Of a DNA stretch of 64,000 bases, positions 1-10,300 are shown in pieces. The position numbers were made by a program, and so were the translations under genes. The stretch's first letter is position 1, and every line of letters starts with the position of its first letter. The notes under the pieces were generated by a model that worked only from the letters and a program-made list of their open reading frames with translations, searched no databases and was not told the DNA's origin. Source of the DNA: Pontibacter chinhatensis (GTDB taxonomy: Bacteria; Bacteroidota; Bacteroidia; Cytophagales; Hymenobacteraceae); assembly GCF_900113285.1 (NCBI RefSeq), contig NZ_FOOT01000008.1, positions 62,001 to 126,000 on the forward strand. The letters are read 5' to 3'.

Positions 1-2498
1 ACCTGCCAGCGGGGCTCAGCTACAACAGCAGCATCCCCACGCCTAAAGATATCCTGGGCTACAATGTGGGCGAGTGGCACGCCAGCCACGACCAACTGGT
101 GATGTTCATGCGCGAAATTGCCAACCTGTCCGACCGCATCAGCATCACCGAGTATGGCCGCACCCACGAGAACCGGCCGTTGTACCTGCTCACCATCACC
201 TCGCCGAAAAATCACCAGAACATTGAGCAAATAAAGGAGCAGCACCGCCAGCTTACCGACCCGGAGAAGTCCGGCAGCCTAAACATAAAGGACATGCCAG
301 CCGTGGTGTGGATGGGCTACAGCGTGCATGGCAACGAGCCAAGCGGCAGCAATGCCTCGCTGCTGGCCGTGTATCACCTGGCAGCCGCACAGGGCCCAGA
401 GATAGAGAAACTGCTGGATGAAACCATCATCCTCATCGACCCTTCTATTAACCCGGACGGCATGAACCGCTTTGCCAGCTGGGTAAACTCGCACCGCAGC
501 AAGAACCTGGTAACCGACCCCAACAGCGCCGAGTTCAGCGAAGCCTGGCCTCGTGGCCGCACCAACCACTACTGGTTCGACCTGAACCGTGACTGGTTGC
601 CGCTACAGCACCCGGAGTCGAAGGGCAGGCTGGCCAAGTTCCACGAGTGGAAGCCGAACGTGCTGACTGACCACCACGAGATGGGCACCAACTCCACGTT
701 CTTCTTCCAGCCGGGCATCCCGAGCCGTAACAACCCGCTCACGCCGGAGAGCAATTACAAGCTCACGCAGAAAATCGGCACGTACCACGCCAAGGCACTC
801 GACAAGATTGGCTCGTTTTACTATACCGAGGAAAGTTTCGACGACTTTTACTTTGGCAAAGGCTCCACGTACCCCGATATCAACGGGGCGGTAGGTATAC
901 TTTTCGAGCAGGCCAGCTCCCGCGGACATGCGCAGGAGAGCGTAAACGGGGTGCTGACCTTCCCGTTCACCATCCGCAACCAGTTTACCACCACCCTCTC
1001 TACCTTAGAGGCAGCGCAGGCCATGCGCGAGGAGTTGCTGGCGCACCAGCGTGACTTCTACAAGGATGCCCTGAACGAGGCGAAGAAGGCCAGCACGAAG
1101 GCCTATGTTTTCGGCTCGGAGAAAGACAAAGCCCGCGCTTTCCACCTGGCGGAAATCATCCAGCAGCACCAGATTGCCGTGTACCGCCCGAAGGAAAGCT
1201 TTACGGTGGATAAGGTGACCTATACGCCGGAGAACGCCTACATCATCCCGACAGACCAGCCGCAGTACAAGCTCATCGAGGCGATGTTTGAGAAGCGCAC
1301 CACCTTTAAGGATAGCCTGTTCTACGACATCTCTGCCTGGACCTTCCCGCTGGCGTTCGACCTGGAGCATGCGGCGCTCTCCTCCCGCAACTTTAAGAAG
1401 AGCCAGCTGGGCCAGAAAGTAGAGGCGTTTGCCTTGCCGGCAGGCGAAGTGATAGGCGGCAAAAGCGATTATGCCTATGCCTTTGAGTGGCACGGCTACT
1501 ACGCCCCGCGCGCGCTGAACCAGCTCATGGACCGCGGCATCAGCACCCGCGTGGCCACTGATAAATTTACCGGCGCCGATGGCAAACAGTTCGACTACGG
1601 CACCATTCTAATACCTGTGTCCGGACAAAGTATAAACGCTGACCAGTTGCATCAGGTACTACAGGAGGTAGCGCAGCAAAACGCTCTGCAAGTATACGCC
1701 ATGGGCACTGGCTTCACCCCGCAAGGTATAAAACTGGGCAGCCCGATGGTGCGCAGCCTGGAGCAACCCCGCATCATGATGCTGGTAGGCGACGGCGTGA
1801 ACAGCTACGACGCCGGTGAGGCCTGGCACCTGATGGATGACCGCTTCGGCATGCGCCCCGTGCTGGTAAAGACTACCGACTTTAATCGTTCGGACCTGAG
1901 CAAGTATAACGTGCTGGTGATGGCCGAGGGCTCCTATAACAACATCTCCAAGGATAAACTGCGCGCCTGGGTGCAGCAGGGAGGCACCGTGGTAGGAATG
2001 GGCGGTGCAGCCAAATGGCTCGCCGACAACGGCATCGGCAACATCACCTTCAAGAAAGTAGAGCCAGACACGAGTGCACAGAGAGCGTACGCTGACCTGG
2101 AAAATGCCGAAGGGGCACACGTGATTGGCGGGGCTATTTTCGAAACGAAGCTGGACCTGACGCACCCGCTGGCTTACGGCTATACCGATGCGAAACTGCC
2201 CATTTTCCGCAGCAACACGCTGTTTATGGAGCGCTCCAAGAGCCCGTACGCCAACCCGGTAATGTATACTTCGGAGCCGCTGATGGCCGGTTACATCTCC
2301 AAGCCGAACCTGCAGCGGGTGAAAAACACCGCGGCAGTAGACGTAACGGCTTTAGGCGCAGGCAAGGTCATTGCGATGCCAGATAACCCGAACTTCCGGG
2401 CCTTCTGGTATGGTACCAACAAACTGTTCCTCAACAGCATCTTCTTCAGCCAGATTATCAGCGGCAACTCCGCCCGCGCCGAGGAAGCGGCACATTAA
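1..2498 (+). CDS. M14 family zinc carboxypeptidase, 5' end outside the window
   Basis: Partial gene: the frame is open from base 3, so the signal peptide and true start lie upstream; the GTG at 66 is only the first start-like codon inside. The product should be an exported or periplasmic metallocarboxypeptidase. The HxxE zinc motif (HGNE) is at about 325-337, followed by NPDGMNRF. The third zinc ligand is in DHHEMG at about 670-687, and a catalytic-type Glu is in LFEQASSRG at about 901-927. The last third (LVGDGVNSYDAGEAW, then QQGGTVVGMGG) looks like the inactive glutamine-amidotransferase-like domain that large Bacteroidota M14 proteins carry after the peptidase domain. A strong terminator follows 21 bases after the stop. 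Confidence 0.9.
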   Translation, partial: LPAGLSYNSSIPTPKDILGYNVGEWHASHDQLVMFMREIANLSDRISITEYGRTHENRPLYLLTITSPKNHQNIEQIKEQHRQLTDPEKSGSLNIKDMPAVVWMGYSVHGNEPSGSNASLLAVYHLAAAQGPEIEKLLDETIILIDPSINPDGMNRFASWVNSHRSKNLVTDPNSAEFSEAWPRGRTNHYWFDLNRDWLPLQHPESKGRLAKFHEWKPNVLTDHHEMGTNSTFFFQPGIPSRNNPLTPESNYKLTQKIGTYHAKALDKIGSFYYTEESFDDFYFGKGSTYPDINGAVGILFEQASSRGHAQESVNGVLTFPFTIRNQFTTTLSTLEAAQAMREELLAHQRDFYKDALNEAKKASTKAYVFGSEKDKARAFHLAEIIQQHQIAVYRPKESFTVDKVTYTPENAYIIPTDQPQYKLIEAMFEKRTTFKDSLFYDISAWTFPLAFDLEHAALSSRNFKKSQLGQKVEAFALPAGEVIGGKSDYAYAFEWHGYYAPRALNQLMDRGISTRVATDKFTGADGKQFDYGTILIPVSGQSINADQLHQVLQEVAQQNALQVYAMGTGFTPQGIKLGSPMVRSLEQPRIMMLVGDGVNSYDAGEAWHLMDDRFGMRPVLVKTTDFNRSDLSKYNVLVMAEGSYNNISKDKLRAWVQQGGTVVGMGGAAKWLADNGIGNITFKKVEPDTSAQRAYADLENAEGAHVIGGAIFETKLDLTHPLAYGYTDAKLPIFRSNTLFMERSKSPYANPVMYTSEPLMAGYISKPNLQRVKNTAAVDVTALGAGKVIAMPDNPNFRAFWYGTNKLFLNSIFFSQIISGNSARAEEAAH

Positions 2499-2519
2499 AT
2501 AAGTATAGCAGCTGTAAAG

Positions 2520-2556
2520 CTCCCCCTCTTCTTGTCTTAGAAGAGGGGGAGTTTTT
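2520..2556 (+). terminator. Rho-independent terminator after the M14 carboxypeptidase
   Basis: A 13-bp perfect stem (CTCCCCCTCTTCT with its complement) and a 6-base loop are followed by TTTTT. It lies 21 bases after the stop codon. Confidence 0.9.
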
Positions 2557-3266
2557 GTTTTGGGATTTTCATTAAGCTGTTTCGGACTTCTTCGTCTGGC
2601 ACTTCTTCTGGTGCGGATATCCGTGTCCGCTTTTTGCAGTACCGGGTCCAACCACCCCTGCCCCTCAGAGCTACGCTCGCTACCTTCGAACTCGCGTTCT
2701 CGGTAGTCTAAGGAGGGGAGTCTGTAGTTACTAAGGCGAAAATATAAGCTTTGTAGCTGGTGTCCTCGCGCGGACAGGTCGCGACTTGTCCCTACCAAGT
2801 TTAAACCCACCCCTAGCCCCTCCGAGGAGGGGAATTCTCTGTAGGCGATTAACATCCCCCTACCCCCTTCGAAGGGGAACTTTGGCTAAAGTTGCAACAG
2901 CAGCGGCTATCGAACTAATTACCAGCCTTTGGGTTGAGCGCCTTGTGCATGTTGCGGTGCCGAACGTAGTGAGGCAGCCGGAGCAGAGCGGAGGCAGCTT
3001 CAGGCACACAGCGCGATGCCCGAAGGCGAGGCCTCCCGGCCTGGGAGGGCAGAAAGTATAAATGCAACAATAGCTTATGTAAGGCTGGAGGATGAACAGC
3101 AGCTAGCAAGAATAGCTTGTGTCAAGTTGCGGGAAGCAGCGGCTAGGAAAGTATAAACCGGCAAGTATAAAAGCAAAAGCGGACGCTTGCGCCAGAGAAA
3201 GCAGAAAGTGTAAGCAAAGTATAAGCATGGCTTTTCAAGCCAGAAAAGTATAAAGTACAAAACCGC
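2557..3266. repeat. Intergenic repeat mosaic, copy A
   Basis: No gene is supported in this stretch. It holds dispersed units seen elsewhere in the window. CCGGGTCCAACCACCCCTGC at about 2641 recurs near 19467 and 26552. The near-palindrome around 2775-2792 (GGACAGGTCGCGACTTGTCC) recurs as a perfect palindrome near 20188. The CCCACCCCTAGCCCCTCC hairpin unit at about 2807 recurs near 51681 and 63905. A ~240 bp unit at about 2921-3160 matches 20398-20630 closely. AAGTATAAA words punctuate the region. Short ORFs here change frame between copies, so they are not taken as genes. Confidence 0.75.
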
Positions 3267-3304
3267 CAAAAAAAGTATGGCCAGCGCAAAAGCACTGGCC
3301 ATAC
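3267..3304 (-). terminator. Terminator of the adhesin/PorP operon
   Basis: On the minus strand a 10-bp perfect stem (GTATGGCCAG with its complement) is followed by seven T. It lies just past the stop of the PorP/SprF gene. Confidence 0.9.
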
Positions 3305-3328
3305 CTGTTTATACTTTAATAATCACTC

Positions 3329-4276
3329 TTACGGCAGTCTAAACCCAAGCACAATCTCATGCGAGCCAGCGCTGTGGTGGCGCATGGGTGATACCGTGAT
3401 GTCGTAGGTATAACTCAGGCGGTACTGCTCCTTGAACTGCACGCCAACCAGGCCCACCACGGCATCTTGGGTACGATAGGAAATGCCGGCCCAAATCATA
3501 TCGTCGTAAACGGTTTTGCGGCGCTTGGTGAAGTGGTACTCGCCGCGCACGTTAATGTCGGCCTGGATGGGGGCGGGGCTCACATACTTGAGCAGCACCG
3601 AGGGCGTCACGGTGATGTTTTTGTTTACATCGAAGTGATACCCACCCGACACAAACAGGTGGCGCGACAGGCGGGCCGGATCCTCAATCTCCTTGTTCTT
3701 GTTGATTTTGTTGCCCAGCACCTGAAACAGCGAGGCGCCTACAAAAAACTCCTCCGAGTGCAGGTAGGTGCCCACGCTCAGGTCGGGCATAAAGGAGTTT
3801 ATACTTCCCTGCCGCGTCACCGGGTCACGCTCGTTGGAGCCGTCTGCAAGGTGTATCTTGTTCTCATCGAACTTATACTGCTGCAGCCCCCCAAACACTC
3901 CCGACGAGAGGTAGAGGTTTTGGTTGAGGGGCACGTGGTAAGCGTAAGAAAGCAAGACGCCGGTCTGGGAAATCGGGCCGGTCTGGTCTTTGTAAATGTA
4001 GCCGCCTGCTCCGTGGTAAGGGCGCGACCTGCGGCTTCGGAGCGTTTGCTTGAACAAGGCCGTCTCGGCACTCAGGTAAAAGGTTTTGGGTGCTCCGTCG
4101 AAGCCCGTCCATTGGTTGCGGTAGCCGGCTTTTATGTTCCAGTCCTTCTCCACCCCAGCCACAGCTGGGTTCAGGAGAAAGTAGTTGGTCATGTATTGGC
4201 TATACAGCGCCTTCTGCTGTGCCACAGCTACCGAACTTACGAGCAGAAAGCAAAATATAAGGATGTAATTTTTCAT
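3329..4276 (-). CDS. PorP/SprF-family T9SS outer-membrane protein
   Basis: About 315 residues. The ATG at 4276 is chosen because it gives a clean signal peptide (MKNYILIFCFLLVSSVAVAQ); the upstream TTG adds an unlikely leader. The mature protein opens with QKALYSQYMTNYFLLNPAVAG, the hallmark start of the PorP/SprF family, and continues as alternating beta strands typical of an outer-membrane barrel. Members of this family help secrete or anchor a partner T9SS type B substrate encoded next to them. Here the partner is the giant SprB-like gene directly upstream, 27 bases away, so the two are almost surely co-transcribed and share the terminator downstream. A second family member lies at 33187-34188. 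Confidence 0.93.
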   Translation of the reverse strand: MKNYILIFCFLLVSSVAVAQQKALYSQYMTNYFLLNPAVAGVEKDWNIKAGYRNQWTGFDGAPKTFYLSAETALFKQTLRSRRSRPYHGAGGYIYKDQTGPISQTGVLLSYAYHVPLNQNLYLSSGVFGGLQQYKFDENKIHLADGSNERDPVTRQGSINSFMPDLSVGTYLHSEEFFVGASLFQVLGNKINKNKEIEDPARLSRHLFVSGGYHFDVNKNITVTPSVLLKYVSPAPIQADINVRGEYHFTKRRKTVYDDMIWAGISYRTQDAVVGLVGVQFKEQYRLSYTYDITVSPMRHHSAGSHEIVLGFRLP

Positions 4277-4303
4277 AACACGTCTTGTTTGGTAAATGGG
4301 CAA

Positions 4304-7300
4304 TTAGCGCATAATGGTCACTGAAGTTTTGATTGGAGCCGTGCCGTCGCCGAACTCGATGATGGTGTAGTAGGTACCATCCGGCAGGCGCTTGCCTTTG
4401 TAGGTGCCGTCCCATGGCCGTTTGTATCCTTTGGACGAGAACACCTCGCTGCCCCAGCGGTTGTAAACCGTTACCTGGCAGTTCGGGTACAGGTTTGGCA
4501 GGTTCTTCAGCACCCAGGTATCGTTCATACCGTCACCGTTTGGCGTAAATCCGTTCGGAATATCGATATCACCCAGGCCCTCAATCACGAAGGTGGCCGT
4601 CGTCATACAGCCTCTGCTGTCTTTCACCGTCAGGGTGTATTCGCGGGCGCTCAGGTTGGTGAACACCGAGTCGGAGGTGAAGCTGCCGCCATCCAGCGAG
4701 TAGGTATAAGGCCCTACCCCACCAGTAATTTTGGTCACCGCCGCGCTGCCTGTTTTCTCCAAGCCCACCGCTTTGGTGAGTGGCGTTACTTCTGCCAGCA
4801 TCACTTCTGCCTCCTTCACCTCCACAGTACCTACATTGATAGTGCACGCTTCGGAGAATTTGGTAATAAGCTGGTAAGTGCCTTTAGCCAGTTCCTTGAA
4901 CACAGGGCTTTTCTGGAAAGTCTTGCCGCCGTCGATGCTGTACTGGGTCTGGGCATCGGCGCCTGTCGAAGCGAACACAATCTCGCCGGTGTTACCGCCC
5001 GAGCAGGCCAGGTGATGCACGTAATCCAGCTTGCTGCTCACGCCTTCTTCCACCTGCACCTCTATACTATAGGTACAGCCCGCCGCATCTTTCACCGTTA
5101 GAGTATAAGTGCCCGGTGCTACATCGGTTAGTGTGGCAGCAGCCGTAAAGGTGGCGCCATCCAAGGAATAAGTATAAGGAGCTGTGCCGCCAACAACTTC
5201 GTCGATGGAAATGCTTCCGGCAGGCTGCTCGCAGGTAGGGGAATTTACTGTAGCGCTCAGGTTGGTGATAGGCGGAGTGTTGCGGATGGTCAAGACCTCG
5301 ATGCTCACGCAGCCGGCTGCACCCTTCACCGTTACCGGGTACTCTCCTTCGGCCAGGCCGGTAAACTCCGGCGCGTTCTGGAAAGTGGTTCCGTCTATAC
5401 TATACGTGTAAGGACTCACGCCACCGCCCACGTTGCTGATGACGATACGGCCGTTGGAAGCGCCACAGCTGGCGTCGGTGCCGGTTGCCGTGAAGGTTGG
5501 CGCTCCGCTGTTGCTCACCTCTTTCGTTACCTCCAGCACGCAACCTTCCGCATCCTTAATGGTGATGGTATACACGCCCACCGCCAGGTTGCCAAAAGTA
5601 GCCGACGTCTGGAAGTTCTTGCCGTCTATACTATAGGCCAGCGGCTTGGTGCCTTCTTTTACAGCAGTCACTGTGATGGTGCCGTTATCCTCGCCGCAGG
5701 TAGCATTTGTAGCAGCCACCTCAGCCTCTTTCGGCCCTTTGATGCCTACCGTTACCTTCACCGTGGTGCTGCAGCCGTTGGCATCCTTCACGTATAGGTC
5801 ATACTCCCCAGCCGCCAGCGAACCAAAATTGCCAGCCGCCTGGTAGGTTTTGCCATCCAGCGAGTAGGTATAAGGCGCTTTGCCGCCGGTTACGCCGCTC
5901 ACGGTAATGGTGCCGTTATTGGCCGTGCAGGCCGTTGGCGTGGTAGAGGCAGCGATATCAGAAGGACCAGCAATGTCGCTTACCACGACTTTCTTCTCCA
6001 GGATACAGCCGTTGGCATCTTTCACCCGGATGGTGTACTCGCCGGCTGCTACGTTGGCAAAGGTAGCGGCCGCCTGGAAGCTGCCGTTGTTTAGGGCGTA
6101 GGTATAAGGCGCCGTGCCACCGGTTACCTTGCTTACCGTGATAGAGCCGTTGGCCGCGCCGCAGGTAGTGGCTACCGTTGCCAGCTCATACTTTTCCGGC
6201 CCACTGATGTTGCCCACCTCGGCGGTTCTGGTGAAAGTACAACCGTTGGCATCTTTGATGGTGATGGTATGCGAGCCTGCAGCCAGTCCGGTCAGCTTAG
6301 CATCGGCCTGGAAGGTTTTGCCGTCTGCGCTATAGGTATAAGGAGCCGTGCCGCCCGTCACGTTGGTCACCGTCACCTCGCCGTTGCTGCTGCCGCAGGT
6401 AGAGGCTTTGGTAGCAAAGGCAAATCCTTCCGGACCGGTGATGTTGGACACCGTGATTGGCTTCACGAACAGACAGCCCTTGGCATCCTTCACCGTTACC
6501 AGGTACTCGCCGGCAGCCACCCCCGTAAAGGCAGCGGCCTCCTGGAAGTTGTTGCCATCGATGCTATAAGCATATGGTTTGGTACCACCGGTTACGCCCG
6601 TGATGCTGATTTGGCCGTTGCTGTTGCCGCACGTGGTGTTGGTAGCCGTAGCCACCAGGTCAGACGGACCATCCACGTTGCCGACCATCACTTGGCCGGA
6701 GTAAGTACACTGGTTGGCATCTTTTACCGTGATGGTGTAAGCTCCTGCCGCCAAGGCTGTAAAGCTGGCCGAAGCCTGGAAGTTGCCGCCGTTTATACTA
6801 TAGGAATAAGGTCCTACACCGCCGTCTACAGACGCAATCGTGATGCGGCCGTTCGCGTCGCCGCAGCTAGCCGACACAGTCGTGCTGGCAAAGCTGGCCG
6901 GGCCGTCCTTACTTACCTGTACTTTTTCGGAGAACTCGCAGCCGTTGGCGTCTCTTACCGTGATAGTATACTCGCCCGAAGCCAGCCCTGAGAAGGTAGC
7001 CGCGCTCTGGAAGTTCTTTCCGTCAATCGAGTAAGTATAAGCTGATGTTCCACCGATTACGCGAGTTACCGTGAGGCTACCGTCGTTGTCGGCGCAGCTG
7101 GCAGCCTTGGTAGTAGCCGCTATGGCGCTTGGCCCGGCCATGTTGGTTACTTCCACCGCCTTGGTAAAGGTACAGCCGTTGGCATCTTTTACCGTGATGG
7201 TGTGGAAGCCGGCCGCGAGCCCTGCAAAAGTGGCTGAAGCCTGGAAGGTGGCGCCATCTATACTATAAGTATAGGAACCCGTGCCGCCGCTCACGCTGCT

Positions 7301-10300
7301 TATACTTACTTCGCCGTTGCTGGCACCGCAGGTAGAGGCTTTGGCCGTGGCTACAAAATCCGTAGGCCCGCCGATGTTGTCTACTTTTATACTTGCGGAG
7401 AAGGTACATCCTTTGGCATCCTCCACCGTGATGGTATACGCGCCGGCCAGCACGCCCTCGAACGTAAGGCCGTTCTGGAAGTTCACGCCATCCAGGCTGT
7501 ACTTATAAGGAGCCGTGCCACCCGTTACGCGACCTACCGTGATGCTGCCGTTGCGGTCGCCGCAGGTAGAGGCCGTGCTAGCCAGCTCTAACCCGGATGG
7601 ACCGGCCACATCTTCCACCACAACTTTCATCGTGATGATACAGTTGTTAGCGTCTTTCACCGTGATGGTATGCTCACCAGCTAACAAGCCGGTCAGCGTG
7701 GCAGCTTCCTGGAAGTTAGTACCGTCTGCGCTATAGGTATAAGGTGCGGTTCCGCCGGTTACGGCATCTACTTTTATACTTCCGTTCGCACGACCGCAGC
7801 TCGAGGCCGAGGCAGTGGCAGTGAAAGCAGATGGACCCGGGATGTTTTCCAGCGTAATGGCTTGTGTGAAGGTACAGCCGTTAGCGTCTTTCACCGTTAT
7901 CTCATACTTGCCTGCAGCCAAGGAGCCGAAGCTGGTGCTGCTCTGGAAGGCGGCGTTGTTCAGGCTGAAGGTATAAGGGGCTGTTCCTCCTGTTACGCCG
8001 CTCACCGTGATGGAAGCGTTCGGGCTGCCGCAGGTAGAGGATTTTCCGGTTAAGGCAAGTGCCGATGGTCCAGCGATATCTTCCACCTCTACCTCTTTGC
8101 GGAACGTACAGCCTTTGGCATCGCGTACGGTGATGTTGTAAGTGCCTGCTGCCAAGTTGGCAAAAGTAGCCGACGTCTGGAAGCTGCCGCCGTTCAGGCT
8201 GTACATATAAGGTGCCGTGCCGCCGGTAACTGCACCTACTGTGATGCTGGCATTGCCGGCGCCGCAGGTAGAGGCTACCGTCGTGCTGGCAAAATCGGTC
8301 GGTACGTTCTGGTTTACTTTTATACTTGTAGTAACCGTACAGCCATTTTTGTCTTTTACCGTTACCGTGTAGTCTCCGGAAGCCAGGCCGGTGAAAGAGG
8401 TAGATGCCTGGAAGTTTCTACCGTCGATAGAGTACGTATAACCTGCTGTGCCGCCTGTTACCTGGCCCACCGTGATGCTGCCGTCGTTGTTCTGGCAGCT
8501 GGCTGGCAGCGACGTGGCCGCTACTGCCGAAGGTCCGGCAATGTCGGCTACACTAAAGGTTCTGGCAAACGTACAGCCATTCTTGTCCTTCACCGTGAGA
8601 GTGTGCTCCCCGGCCAGCAGGTTCTCGAACACCAGTCCTGCCTGGAAGTTCACGCCGTCTATACTATAAGTATAAGGCGCCACACCACCTGTAGCTCCTG
8701 TCACTGTCAGCTTGCCGTTGGCCGCGCCGCAGGTAGAGGAAGTAGCGCTGGCCAGCAAGCCCGTCGGGCCTCCTGTATTCTCCACCACCACTTTCTTCTC
8801 CAGAATACAGCCATTAGCGTCCTTCACCGTTACGGTGTACTCGCCAGCCTTTACGCCAGCAAAGGTTGTTCCCTGCTGGAAGGTCTTGCCGTCGATGGAG
8901 AAGGTATAGGAAGCCGTGCCGCCTGTTACGCCGCTCACCTCAATTTTACCGTTGTTCTCGCCGCAGGTAGAAGGTGTAGAGGCAAGTTGCAGCTCGCTTG
9001 GGCCAGGGATGTCGGTTACATCAATCGTACGGGCAAGCGTACAGCCGTTCTTATCCTTCACCGTGATGGTATACTCGCCGGCAGCAAGGTTTGCAAAGGT
9101 AGCCGAAGTCTGAAAGTTCTTTCCGTCGATGCTATAAGTATAACCTGACGTTCCGCCCACCACGTTGCTTACCGTAATGGTTGCGTTAGCAGCGCCGCAA
9201 GTGGAGGCTTTAGCTGCCAGTGTCATATCGCTTGGACCGGCCACGTCGTCTACCACAACCGTGCGTGTGCCTACGCAGCCTTTCATATCCCTAACAGCGA
9301 TGGTGTAGGTGCCCGCTGACAGCCTGCCGAACGCTGCCGACTCCTGGAACGGTCCTCCGTTTATACTATAGCCATAACCGCCTGCGCCGCCGGATACGTT
9401 GCTCACGGTGATGCTGCCATTGCTATCGCCGCAGGTGGTAGCTTTAGCCGTGGCAGTGAAGGTCGGTCCTTCCAGGTTGGCTATGCCCACTTCGCTGGTA
9501 AACGTACAGCCTTTGGCATCCTGCACCGTGATTTTATAAGTATCGGCCACCAGCCCGGTGAAGGTAGCTGAGGTCTGGAACGCCCCTCCGTTTATACTAT
9601 ACTTGTAAGGCCCTGTGCCACCAGTTACCACGCCAACTGTAATCTGACCGTCTGGGCGGCCGCAGGTTGCGGCTATCGTATTGCTGGCAAAGGCAGTTGG
9701 CACGTTAGTCCTTACAACTACCGATGCCGTTACGGTACAGCCGTTCTTGTCTTTCGCCGTTAAAGTGTAGGTACCGGCCGCCAGGCCCGTAAATGTAGTA
9801 GAGCTCTGGAAAGTGGTGCCGTTGATGGAGTAAGTATAATCTGCTGTGCCGCCCGTTACGCGACCTACCGTGATGCTACCGTCATTGTTCTGGCAACTGG
9901 CCGGCAGCGACGTGGCCGCTACCGCCGTAGGTCCGTTAATGTTAGAGACTGTAACCGAAGCAGACACAACGCACTTATTCTCGTCCATGGCATACACCGT
10001 ATGCGTGCCGGCCGCAAAGCCGGTCAGGGTAGCGGAGGTCTGGTAGTTCACCCCATCCTTGCTATACTTGTAAGCGCCTGTTCCGCCGGTCACACCCGTG
10101 ATGGTCACCTCCCCATCCGCTCTACCACAAGTGGATGCCTTGGCGCTTGCCGTAAGGGCTGTCGGGCCGGCCACGTTATCGACTACAATTTCTTTTGTGA
10201 AGGTACAGCCGTTCGCATCTCTTACTGACAGGGTATACTTGCCAGCCAACACCGCCCCGAATACCTGTGACTCCTGGAAGTTCTTACCATCTATACTATA

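Noticed and set aside
3467..4324. 285-codon plus-strand frame opposite the PorP gene
   Set aside because: The minus-strand frame has a signal peptide and the PorP/SprF start; the plus frame has no family likeness.
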